6,467 bases of DNA from Pseudomonadota bacterium (lineage in GTDB: Bacteria; Pseudomonadota; Gammaproteobacteria; Burkholderiales; Burkholderiaceae), in NCBI GenBank assembly GCA_021783435.1, contig JAJXUC010000191.1, positions 1 through 6,467 of the forward strand, read 5' to 3'. This document shows, in pieces, positions 1 through 6,414 of this stretch (positions within the stretch are counted from its first letter, which is position 1; the number at the start of each line of letters is the position of its first letter). The notes below the pieces were generated by a model. It was not told where the DNA came from and searched no databases. It worked only from the letters and a program-made list of their open reading frames with translations. The translations under genes and the position numbers were made by a program.

Positions 1-41
1 CTCAGGCAGCCTGGCCGTTCCCGACCGGCGACAAGCCTTAA
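1..41 (+). CDS. possible C-terminal tail of an upstream gene (partial)
   Basis: Reading the plus strand from base 3 gives twelve residues, QAAWPFPTGDKP, followed by TAA at 39-41. The intrinsic terminator begins 17 bases later, which is what the end of a real gene would look like. Twelve residues are too few to name a family, and I do not recognise the tail. The other two forward frames stay open across this stretch, so a gene in another frame, or no gene at all, cannot be excluded. Confidence 0.35.
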   Translation, partial: QAAWPFPTGDKP

Positions 42-58
42 TCGAGCCTGCCACCGTG

Positions 59-88
59 AAAACCTGGGCCTTGTGCCCAGGTTTTTTT
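59..88 (+). terminator. strong intrinsic (Rho-independent) terminator
   Basis: An 11-bp perfect stem (59-69 pairing with 75-85, core CCTGGGC/GCCCAGG) closes a 5-base loop, CTTGT. A run of seven T residues at 82-88 forms the end of the 3' arm and the tail. The T run lies on the plus-strand side, so it mainly stops rightward transcription from the gene left of the window. On the minus strand only the four T residues inside the stem follow the hairpin, so termination there would be weaker. Confidence 0.85.
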
Positions 89-92
89 ACGC

Positions 93-428
93 ATGCGAGT
101 CGAGTACCCATCATGGTTGCGCGTCGCTGAAACCAAGACGATTGTGTGCGTGGCTGCCCAACCCGGCGCTAAGACGACAGCGTTGGTCGGTCTGCACGCC
201 GGGGCGCTGCGTGTACGCATCGCGGCTCCAGCGCTGGATGGCCGCGGCAACGCTGCCTTATGTGCCTGGTTGGCCGAGACCTTGGCCCTAGCGCGTCGCG
301 ATGTCAGCATCCTGCGCGGGGAGAAATCACGTCGTAAACAGTTGGCCGTGGCCATGTCCGCGGAAAGCGTGGCGAGCATCCTCGAGCCCCTGGTGGACAT
401 GGCGCAGAACGCGCACCGTCGGCCATGA
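93..428 (+). CDS. yggU: DUF167 / UPF0235 (YggU family) protein
   Basis: A 111-residue protein with the DUF167 (YggU/UPF0235) pattern: QPGAK at residues 23-27, the strand-loop [13 protein letters not shown] at 41-53, an LAETL helix around 60-64, and GEKSRRK at 76-82. These match the family blocks usually written QPGAK, VRVxAPPVDGxAN and GxxSRxK. Family members are small alpha/beta proteins of about 100 residues with no settled biochemical function. The start is ATG 93: an in-frame TGA at 57-59 and no in-frame start codon at 60-92 rule out anything earlier. TTG 117 is a possible later start and would keep the domain. There is no clean ribosome binding site; the only AGG (79-81) lies in the 3' arm of the upstream terminator. 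Residues after about 85 form a less conserved tail. The family assignment is firm, the exact start less so. Confidence 0.85.
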   Translation: MRVEYPSWLRVAETKTIVCVAAQPGAKTTALVGLHAGALRVRIAAPALDGRGNAALCAWLAETLALARRDVSILRGEKSRRKQLAVAMSAESVASILEPLVDMAQNAHRRP

Positions 429-594
429 GCAGGCCGGACCATGCAAGATTGCGAGGAGCTGCGCTGGCGCGATCGGCGTCGCGGCATGCCCAACTGTTCC
501 AATAGGCAGCTTCGCCAGCGCCGCGACATACGCCGAGGGCCGTTCCGCAGCTTCGCTTTTTCAACTCCGCCGTAACAACCTACAGAGCACGAGC

Positions 595-1164
<570 letters not shown>

Positions 1165-1241
1165 CAATCAAGCCGCGCGCCGGGACCGCACCATCCAAGC
1201 CGAATGGACCATGGCGGTGCGCTCTTGCAGCGCTGACGGAT

Positions 1242-2639
1242 TCAGCCGGCGAGCTCGGCGCGCAGCCGGGCAATTTGGGCGCGAACTTGTTGCGGGGCGG
1301 TTCCGCCCAAGATGTTGCGCGATTGTGCCGAACCGTGCAGGGTCAGGACCTCGAATACATCAGCCTGTACCGCGGGATGCAGGCGCTGCAGTTCGGCGAG
1401 GCTGAGCTCGCTCAGGTCGCGGCCGTGCTGCGTGCAATCGCGCACGGCATGCGCCACGACCTCGTGCGCATCGCGGAAGGGCAGGCCTTTTTTCACCAGG
1501 TAGTCGGCCAGGTCGGTTGCGGTGGCATAGCCCCTGCGCGCGGCTTTCTCCATGGCTTCGCCGTTGACACGGATGCCACGCACCATGTCGGCGAACAGGG
1601 TGAGCGTGTCCAGCAGGGTATCGGCCGTGTCGAACAGGGGTTCCTTGTCTTCCTGATTGTCCTTGTTGTAGGCCAGCGGCTGGCCCTTCATCAGCACCAG
1701 CAGGGCGCTGAGATGGCCGACCACGCGTCCGGTCTTGCCGCGCGCCAGCTCGGGCACGTCCGGGTTCTTCTTCTGCGGCATGATGCTCGAGCCGGTGCAA
1801 TAGCGATCGGGCAGGTCGATGAAGCCATAGGCGGGCGACATCCACAGCACGAGTTCCTCGCTGAGGCGCGAAACATGCACCATGATCAAGCTGGCCGCGG
1901 CGCAGAATTCGATGGCGAAATCGCGGTCGCTGACCGCATCCAGAGAGTTCTGGCTGATGGCTTCGAAGCCCAGCTCGCGGGCGACGCTGGCGCGGTCCAG
2001 CGCATAGCTTGTACCGGCCAGCGCGGCCGCCCCCAACGGCAGTCGATTGACACGGCGGCGGCAGTCCGCGAGGCGCTCGGCATCGCGCCCGAACATTTCC
2101 ACATAAGCCAGCAAATGGTGGCCGAAGGTCACGGGTTGGGCGACCTGCAGATGGGTGAAGCCGGGCATGATGGTGTCGGCGTTCGCCTCCGCCACGTCGA
2201 CCAGGCCCGCGCGCAGGCTGCGCAGCACTGCCTGGATCCGGTCGATCGCGTCGCGCAGCCACAGGCGAATGTCGGTGGCCACCTGGTCGTTGCGGCTGCG
2301 ACCGGTATGCAGGCGTTTGCCGGCATCGCCGACGAGTTGGGTCAGACGGGCCTCGATGTTGAGGTGCACGTCCTCCAGTTCGAGCTTCCAGTCGAAGCGG
2401 CCGGCGGCGATGTCTTCCGCGATCAGGCCCATCCCGCGTTCGATGTCGACAAGGTCCTGGCTGCTGATGATGTGTTGGGCAGCCAACATGCGCGCGTGCG
2501 CAAGCGAGCCCTGGATGTCAAATCGCGCCAGACGCTTGTCAAACCCGACGGAAGCCGTGTAGCGTTGCACAAGCGCGTCGACCGGCTCGGAGAAAAGGGC
2601 CGACCAGGCCTGCTGCTTACGGTCGAGAGATGAACTCAT
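1242..2639 (-). CDS. argH: argininosuccinate lyase
   Basis: This 465-residue enzyme of the fumarase/aspartase superfamily splits argininosuccinate into arginine and fumarate, the last step of arginine synthesis. Visible motifs include the substrate-binding block HTGRSRNDQ (111-119), FTHLQVAQP with the conserved Thr-His pair (161-169), [11 protein letters not shown] (231-241), and the family signature [12 protein letters not shown] (283-294), whose serines lie in the flexible loop carrying the catalytic Ser. The C-terminal part ([22 protein letters not shown], 371-392) is also typical, and the length is normal. The start is ATG at 2639, reading [19 protein letters not shown], where family similarity begins. 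No Shine-Dalgarno sequence precedes it. The gene converges on dcd with 77 bp between stops and diverges from the sensor kinase gene across only 36 bp. The divergent argH / algZ-type / algR-type order is the same as in Pseudomonas. Confidence 0.97.
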   Translation of the reverse strand: MSSSLDRKQQAWSALFSEPVDALVQRYTASVGFDKRLARFDIQGSLAHARMLAAQHIISSQDLVDIERGMGLIAEDIAAGRFDWKLELEDVHLNIEARLTQLVGDAGKRLHTGRSRNDQVATDIRLWLRDAIDRIQAVLRSLRAGLVDVAEANADTIMPGFTHLQVAQPVTFGHHLLAYVEMFGRDAERLADCRRRVNRLPLGAAALAGTSYALDRASVARELGFEAISQNSLDAVSDRDFAIEFCAAASLIMVHVSRLSEELVLWMSPAYGFIDLPDRYCTGSSIMPQKKNPDVPELARGKTGRVVGHLSALLVLMKGQPLAYNKDNQEDKEPLFDTADTLLDTLTLFADMVRGIRVNGEAMEKAARRGYATATDLADYLVKKGLPFRDAHEVVAHAVRDCTQHGRDLSELSLAELQRLHPAVQADVFEVLTLHGSAQSRNILGGTAPQQVRAQIARLRAELAG

Positions 2640-2664
2640 GGATATGGGAATGGCGACGGACAGC

Positions 2665-2670
2665 GGAGGA
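2665..2670 (+). promoter_or_regulatory. ribosome binding site fixing the TTG start of the sensor kinase
   Basis: GGAGGA, a near-perfect Shine-Dalgarno sequence, lies five bases before TTG 2676-2678. The spacing supports this uncommon TTG codon as the true start of the kinase gene. No in-frame ATG with a comparable site occurs nearby. Confidence 0.75.
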
Positions 2671-2675
2671 TTGTA
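2670..2675 (-). promoter_or_regulatory. candidate -10 box for argH
   Basis: On the minus strand this reads TACAAT, five of six matches to TATAAT, and lies 30 bases ahead of the argH start codon. A transcript from it would begin near 2663 and have a leader of about 25 bases. No good -35 hexamer is found at normal spacing, so the site is a candidate only. It overlaps the region between the kinase ribosome binding site and its start codon, so polymerase bound here could interfere with expression of the divergent gene. Confidence 0.3.
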
Positions 2676-3785
2676 TTGAGCACAGGCCGCAAGACGGAGT
2701 CCGGCCCGCACAGCCAGCTGGCCGGCCCCCCGACCAGCATGTGGCCGGTGGAGGGTTCCAGGGAGGATGCGGGACGGGCCGCGAACGCGGCGGCGCCATT
2801 GCCTGATGCCTGCAATGCCGGCACGGCGATTCGCGCCTACATGCTGGTGAATGCCGTGGTGGTGTTGCTGGCCCTCGCCGCCGGGCCCAGGCCGGCGCAA
2901 TGGTGGGGGCCGCTGTTGCAGGGGCTGGCCGTGGCCGAGCCGGCCGCGGCCATCTGGCTCAGCTTCATGTGCCTGTCGCGCCGCAGGTGGCGCCGGCTGG
3001 GCGCGAGCATGCGCGTGGCGGTCGGCGTGGGGGCGGGAGCCGCGGCGGGCTGGATGGCCCAGGCCCTGGTCGGCTCGGTGCTCGCGGCGGGTGAAGGCGG
3101 GGGTCTGCCGGACTGGCGCAGCGCCCTCGTGGGGGCCGCGTTGGCGGCGGTTTTCCTGCACTATCTGAGCCTGCGCGCCCAGGCGCTCACACCGGCCACG
3201 GTGCAGGCCCGGTTGGCCGAATTGCAGGCGCGCATCCGCCCGCACTTCCTGTTCAATGCCCTCAACGCGGCGAGTGCCCTGGTTCGTGAGCAACCCCTGC
3301 AAGCCGAGCAGGTGCTGGACGATCTGGCCGAGTTGTTTCGTGCCACGGTCAGCCGCCCCGGCACCCTCAGCACGGTGGCGGAGGAGGTGGACCTGGCGCG
3401 GCGCTATCTGGGCATCGAGGCGGTGCGCTTCGGCGAGCGCATGCAGGTGCGCTGGGCCGTCGAACCCGGTCTGGAAGGTCTTCGCATTCCGGCCCTCACC
3501 TTGCAGCCGCTGGTGGAAAATGCGGTGCGCCACGGGGTCGAATCGTGCGCAGGGCCGTGCCATATCGATGTGTGGGTCTCGCCGCGCGCCGGCATGCTGG
3601 AAATCGGCGTGGTCAACGACTACGCGCCGCGCGACGGCAGCGCCGGCCAGGGCACGCGCGTGGCACTGGCCAATATCACCCAACGCCTGCGTCTGCTCTA
3701 CGACATCACCGCCGATCTGCGCCACGGCCGTGTCGAGGGCCTGGATCCGCCGCGCTACCGCGTTCGCATCCGCTTGCCCCTGTGA
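2676..3785 (+). CDS. LytS/AlgZ (FimS)-type membrane sensor histidine kinase
   Basis: A 369-residue membrane sensor expected to control phosphorylation of the LytTR regulator encoded four bases downstream. After a soluble, low-complexity N terminus (1-50) there are about four hydrophobic membrane segments near 54-70, 78-100, 111-138 and 147-166, with no large periplasmic domain. The cytoplasmic part has the His_kinase family (PF06580) block [21 protein letters not shown] (183-203), His190 being the presumed phosphorylated residue. The ATPase N box [10 protein letters not shown] is at 278-287, and the last block is [16 protein letters not shown] (327-342). The usual DNGxG motif is replaced by VVNDYAP (312-318), similar to the degenerate motifs I recall from AlgZ/FimS proteins. 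The start is TTG 2676, chosen for the strong GGAGGA five bases upstream. Its position divergent from argH and followed by a LytTR regulator matches fimS(algZ)-algR of Pseudomonas. The signal sensed is unknown. Confidence 0.9.
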   Translation: MSTGRKTESGPHSQLAGPPTSMWPVEGSREDAGRAANAAAPLPDACNAGTAIRAYMLVNAVVVLLALAAGPRPAQWWGPLLQGLAVAEPAAAIWLSFMCLSRRRWRRLGASMRVAVGVGAGAAAGWMAQALVGSVLAAGEGGGLPDWRSALVGAALAAVFLHYLSLRAQALTPATVQARLAELQARIRPHFLFNALNAASALVREQPLQAEQVLDDLAELFRATVSRPGTLSTVAEEVDLARRYLGIEAVRFGERMQVRWAVEPGLEGLRIPALTLQPLVENAVRHGVESCAGPCHIDVWVSPRAGMLEIGVVNDYAPRDGSAGQGTRVALANITQRLRLLYDITADLRHGRVEGLDPPRYRVRIRLPL

Positions 3786-3789
3786 GACT

Positions 3790-4569
3790 ATGAAGATCCT
3801 GATCGTCGACGATGAACCCCTGGCGCGTACGCGCCTGCACCGACTGCTCGATGAATTGCCCGAATGTGCGTCGAGTCGCATCGACGAGGCCGGGGACGTG
3901 GACAGTGCTCGGCAGCTGATGCGCGTGGGGAGCTACGAACTGCTGCTGCTCGACATCCAGATGCCGGGTGCCAGCGGCCTCGACTTCGCGGCCGATCTGG
4001 TGCGCAGACGTCCCCACGCCGCGGCGTTGCCGGCGGTGGTGTTCGTCACGGCGCACGACGAACACGCGCTCGCCGCTTTCGACCACGGCGCGGTTGATTA
4101 TCTGACCAAGCCCGTACGCCGCGAACGTCTTGCACAGGCCCTGGAACGCGTGGGGCCCCTCGTGGCGAGGGCGCGCACGCAAGGCGGGGGCACGGCAGGC
4201 GCGGCCAACGACGCCCCGGCTTTATCCGTGGTCGAGCGCGGCGCCCTCTTGCGCGTCCCGCTGGCGGAGGTTCTGTACTTTCGCTCCGACAACAAGTACA
4301 CCCTGCTACGCACCGCCACGCGGCATCATCTGATCGACACCGCGCTCGGCGAGCTCGAGCAGCGCTATGCCGGTCGTTTCGTGCGCACCCACCGCAGCGC
4401 CCTGGTCGCGGTGGATGCCATCGCCGGACTCGAGCGCGAGGCTTCGCATGCTTGCACGGCGGGCGATGACAACGCCGATTGGGTGGTGCGGGTGCGGGGC
4501 CTGTCCGAAACCCTGCCGATCAGTCGCCGTCAGCTGCCCGTGCTGCGCGGTTTGCTGCGCCAGTCTTGA
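3790..4569 (+). CDS. LytTR-family (AlgR-like) response regulator
   Basis: A 259-residue transcription factor with two domains. The receiver domain (about 1-122) has the acidic pair Asp7-Asp8, the phosphoacceptor Asp55 in [10 protein letters not shown], Thr87 in FVTA and Lys107 in YLTKP, so all key receiver residues are present. A flexible Gly/Ala-rich linker (about 128-143) leads to a C-terminal LytTR DNA-binding domain (about 145-256) with the typical YFRSDNKYT (163-171), [10 protein letters not shown] (197-206) and LPISRRQ (242-248). ATG 3790 lies four bases after the kinase stop with no clear ribosome binding site, so translation is probably coupled to the kinase. AlgR homologues control alginate, type IV pili and other surface traits in Pseudomonas; the targets here cannot be read from the window. 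Its stop codon faces the uppP stop nine bases away. Calling it AlgR rather than a general LytTR regulator is inference from gene order. Confidence 0.93.
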   Translation: MKILIVDDEPLARTRLHRLLDELPECASSRIDEAGDVDSARQLMRVGSYELLLLDIQMPGASGLDFAADLVRRRPHAAALPAVVFVTAHDEHALAAFDHGAVDYLTKPVRRERLAQALERVGPLVARARTQGGGTAGAANDAPALSVVERGALLRVPLAEVLYFRSDNKYTLLRTATRHHLIDTALGELEQRYAGRFVRTHRSALVAVDAIAGLEREASHACTAGDDNADWVVRVRGLSETLPISRRQLPVLRGLLRQS

Positions 4570-4584
4570 GGCGTGGCCTCAGAC
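4563..4584. terminator. hairpin spanning both convergent stop codons (possible bidirectional terminator)
   Basis: The inverted repeat TGAGGC-GTG-GCCTCA (4567-4581) has a 6-bp perfect stem and a 3-base loop. It is extended by GTC/GAC (4563-4565 with 4582-4584) past one unpaired T at 4566. The outer TGA is the response regulator stop, and the outer TCA, read on the other strand, is the uppP stop. No T run follows on either side, so efficient intrinsic termination is doubtful. It may instead mark the 3' ends or act with Rho. Confidence 0.45.
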
Positions 4585-5412
4585 GATCAATGTCGACAAG
4601 GCGACCGCGCCGAACAGCAGGCAATAGATGCCGAACGGGCGCAGGGCCTTCACCTCGTGGCCATGGAACCAGCGCATCAGAAACCAGGTCGACAGCCAGG
4701 CGCATACGCCCGACAACACGCCCGCGAGCACGATGGTGCCCAGCAGTTCGTGCGGCACCCCGGCATGCAGCAGCTTGGGTACTTCCAGCAGACCGGCGGC
4801 GGCGATGATGGGCGTGGCCAGGAGGAAGGAGAAGCGCGCCGCAGCCTCGTATTCCAGCCCGACGCCGAGGCCGGCCACCAGGGTTGCCCCCGAGCGTGAG
4901 AAGCCCGGAATCAGCGCCAGGGCCTGGGCTGCCCCCACCAGCAGTGCGCGCTTGTAGCCCAGCGCGGAAAGATCGCGTGTGGCGCGGCGGTTTTTCCAGA
5001 AATCGCCCAGCACCAGCATCACGCCGTTGAGCATCAGCGCCACGGCAGCGAAGGTGAAGCCGCCGAACAAGGCTTTGATCTTGTGCGCCAGCAGCAGGCC
5101 TAGCAGGCCTGCGGGAATGCTGCCGACCACGAGCAGCCACAGCAGTCTGGCTTGTGGGTTGCCGGTGCCGCCCTTGGCGTTGAGCCAGCCGCCGATGAGT
5201 TGCACCCAGTCGCGCCAGAAATACAGCAGCAGGGCGAGGGCAGTGCCCAGGTGCAGGACCACGACGAAAGGCAGGAACCAGTCGGCCTCGCGGTCGATCG
5301 GCCAGTGGAACAAGGCTGGAACCAGAATGCTGTGCCCCAGGCTGGAGATGGGAAAGAGTTCGGTCACGCCTTGCAGCGCGGCCATGGCCAGCAGATAGAC
5401 GGATGAATGCAT
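4579..5412 (-). CDS. uppP: undecaprenyl-diphosphatase (UppP/BacA family)
   Basis: A 277-residue inner-membrane enzyme that dephosphorylates undecaprenyl diphosphate to the monophosphate, recycling the lipid carrier for peptidoglycan and other envelope glycans. In E. coli, extra copies give bacitracin resistance. Both family motifs are present: QGVTELFPISSLGH (14-27), holding the (E/Q)xxxE element as Gln14-Glu18 plus His27, and PGFSRSGAT (169-177), with the conserved Ser/Arg/Thr. Long hydrophobic stretches run through the whole protein and length fits the family (273 in E. coli). The reading LFPISSLGHSILVP differs from the E. coli type LTEFLPISSTGH, suggesting a distinct subgroup. The start is ATG at 5412, with GGGAG (5422-5418) five bases ahead. 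An overlapping ATG at 5416 is out of frame. It converges with the response regulator and diverges from the unknown gene at 5599. Confidence 0.95.
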   Translation of the reverse strand: MHSSVYLLAMAALQGVTELFPISSLGHSILVPALFHWPIDREADWFLPFVVVLHLGTALALLLYFWRDWVQLIGGWLNAKGGTGNPQARLLWLLVVGSIPAGLLGLLLAHKIKALFGGFTFAAVALMLNGVMLVLGDFWKNRRATRDLSALGYKRALLVGAAQALALIPGFSRSGATLVAGLGVGLEYEAAARFSFLLATPIIAAAGLLEVPKLLHAGVPHELLGTIVLAGVLSGVCAWLSTWFLMRWFHGHEVKALRPFGIYCLLFGAVALSTLIV

Positions 5413-5598
5413 GCATGCTCCCGGAATGCGAGCGGCTCTCCTGTCGAGCCGAGCCGGCATTCTTGCAGTTCCCGACGACGGCGTGAGTTTTTTCACGTTT
5501 TGGCGGTTTATTTCGGCGCGCACCTGGTCCGACACGGATTCGTCATCAAGCCCCAATACTGTACGGAGCAAGTCCTTTGAGCCCCACAGGAGTTGTTC
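5413..5598. promoter_or_regulatory. divergent intergenic region between uppP and the 5599 gene
   Basis: This 186-bp gap must hold the promoters of both divergent genes. It includes an AT-rich patch (about 5486-5512) containing a small inverted repeat, CGTGA/TCACG, at 5482-5486 and 5493-5497 with a T-rich loop and TTTT after it. That could be an operator or a weak terminator. I found no sigma-70 hexamer pair good enough to name on either strand. AGGAG at 5588-5592 is the ribosome binding site for the rightward gene. Confidence 0.5.
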
Positions 5599-6183
5599 AT
5601 GACCCCCACCAAAACCGACAAGGCCCACGACGAACTGAAGCATCGCGGGCATGGACTCACACCGGTCGAGCGCCAGATCCTCATCCTGTGCAACGGGACG
5701 CGGCAACTGGCCGAAATCACCGCGCTGATGGGGCCGCAGGCGGCCGCGCAGGTGCAGCATCTGACCGAGCGGGGGTTTCTGCGCGCGCGCACCCAAGCTG
5801 CGCCAGACGCGGAGTCGAACCCCAGGCGCGCGGCACGTGGAGCGGGGACCGCCTCCGGGAGTGAGGTCAAGGTGCCGGCGGGCAAGACTTCGGCGCCGGC
5901 ACCGCGGCGTTCGCTGGTGATGGCGCGCATGTATCTGTTCGACATGATGGAGCGCATCCTCGGCCAGCAAAGCGATGTGGTGCGGCAGCATCTTCGCGCC
6001 GCGGCGACGCAAGATCAGCTTGCCGTGGCCATCGTCGACTGCCTCCAGTTGCTGGTCGAGCTTGCCGAGCCGAGCGTGGCCTTGCGCGTGGCGAATCAGT
6101 TGGCCGAGATGCTTCCGCTCGACCAGCCCCAGATCATCACCCGCGTCCAGGCCTTGGCGCGTCCGCTCGGTGTGGCGGCCTGA
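5599..6183 (+). CDS. conserved-looking protein of unknown function, two domains with a disordered linker
   Basis: A 194-residue soluble protein that I cannot assign to a named family. It has three parts. Residues 18-64 (HGLTPVERQILILCNGTRQLAEI onwards) are helical and resemble a small winged-helix-like module seen in some proteobacterial proteins of unknown role. Residues 65-105 are rich in Ala, Arg, Gly, Pro and Ser and probably disordered. Residues 106-192 (LVMARMYLFDMMERILGQQ, then an LLVELAEP helix and QLAEMLPLDQ) are predicted helical and amphipathic. There is no signal peptide or membrane segment, and no catalytic motif is obvious. ATG 5599 is supported by AGGAG six bases upstream; an in-frame TTG at 5593 lies too close to that site. 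It is divergent from uppP and is followed by two hairpins, so it may be a single-gene unit. Codon use looks like its neighbours, so recent transfer is not indicated. Confidence 0.8.
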   Translation: MTPTKTDKAHDELKHRGHGLTPVERQILILCNGTRQLAEITALMGPQAAAQVQHLTERGFLRARTQAAPDAESNPRRAARGAGTASGSEVKVPAGKTSAPAPRRSLVMARMYLFDMMERILGQQSDVVRQHLRAAATQDQLAVAIVDCLQLLVELAEPSVALRVANQLAEMLPLDQPQIITRVQALARPLGVAA

Positions 6184-6189
6184 GGCTTG

Positions 6190-6239
6190 ACGAGCGGGCG
6201 GCGCGGCAGCCGGCTCGTGTGGCGAAAAGACGCCACTTT
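6190..6239 (+). terminator. two tandem hairpins after the unknown gene (probable terminator)
   Basis: The first stem is ACGAGC/GCTCGT (6190-6195 with 6213-6218) enclosing a 17-base GC-rich loop. The second begins at the next base: GTGGCG/CGCCAC (6219-6224 with 6231-6236) with loop AAAAGA, followed by TTTGT. The second is the better terminator candidate, though its T tail is short. Together they lie 7-56 bases past the stop codon, a normal place for the 3' end of that transcript. Confidence 0.5.
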
Positions 6240-6259
6240 GTCATGCATGGTTGCAACCG

Positions 6260-6275
6260 TGTGATTCCGCTCACG
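6260..6275. promoter_or_regulatory. CRP/FNR-family-like operator
   Basis: TGTGA-TTCCGC-TCACG matches nine of the ten conserved positions of the E. coli CRP consensus TGTGA-N6-TCACA. It is centred about 100 bases before the predicted start site of the exported-protein gene, which is farther than the usual activator positions. A perfect 10-bp palindrome, GGTTGCAACC (6249-6258), lies just to its left. Whether this organism has a CRP-type regulator with this specificity cannot be seen here. Confidence 0.4.
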
Positions 6276-6356
6276 AGGCGCACTGAGCAGGATCAAATTG
6301 TGTGCATATCGTCAAGCCGGGTTGGCAATGGTCGGGGATCGGGCGCCCCGGCTCCC

Positions 6357-6362
6357 TATAAT
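6357..6362 (+). promoter_or_regulatory. perfect -10 box for the exported-protein gene
   Basis: TATAAT occurs 50 bases before the ATG at 6413. In DNA this GC-rich a perfect hexamer directly upstream of a gene is a good promoter candidate, with transcription starting near 6368-6370 and a leader of about 43 bases. The 16-18 base spacing window holds only GC-rich sequence (around CGGGGATC). The nearest -35-like element, TTGGCA (6322-6327), is 29 bases away, too far for normal use, so an activator may be needed. A GGGCGCCC palindrome (6341-6348) sits just upstream. Confidence 0.6.
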
Positions 6363-6414
6363 CGCAGGCTTCGAGTCGTTCCCTTCCTTTCAATGACCTT
6401 GTCAAGCCTGCGAT
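6361..6414. repeat. 11-bp inverted repeat linking the -10 box to the start codon
   Basis: ATCGCAGGCTT (6361-6371) and AAGCCTGCGAT (6404-6414) are perfect reverse complements separated by 32 bases. The left arm begins inside the TATAAT box, and the right arm contains the first two bases of the ATG. If transcription starts near 6369 most of the left arm is not in the RNA, so the repeat would act at DNA level or only on longer read-through transcripts. Chance occurrence in a window this size is possible. Confidence 0.6.

Noticed and set aside
425..505. 26-codon frame [13 protein letters not shown]... overlapping the yggU-like stop as ATGA
   Set aside because: The overlap is suggestive of coupling, but the peptide is short and Arg/Ala-rich, has no recognisable motif, and could arise by chance in GC-rich DNA.
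558..586. TTTTCA / TACAGA as a sigma-70 promoter for dcd
   Set aside because: Both hexamers are poor, and the predicted start site would fall on the dcd start codon.
301..594. 98-residue N-terminal extension of dcd
   Set aside because: Dcd homology starts exactly at ATG 595; the extension overlaps the yggU-like gene and has no family-like sequence.
1187..1221. Imperfect hairpin (CGCACC/GGTGCG) between dcd and argH as a terminator
   Set aside because: The stem is interrupted by a large asymmetric loop and there is no T run on either strand.
2640..3881. Upstream extension of the argH frame on the minus strand
   Set aside because: Homology to argininosuccinate lyase begins at the ATG at 2639; the upstream part is Arg/His/Gln-rich antisense to the kinase gene.
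5413..6012. Minus-strand extension of the uppP frame into the unknown gene
   Set aside because: UppP homology begins at the ATG at 5412 with a good ribosome binding site; the extension is antisense to the 5599 gene and carries no membrane-protein character.
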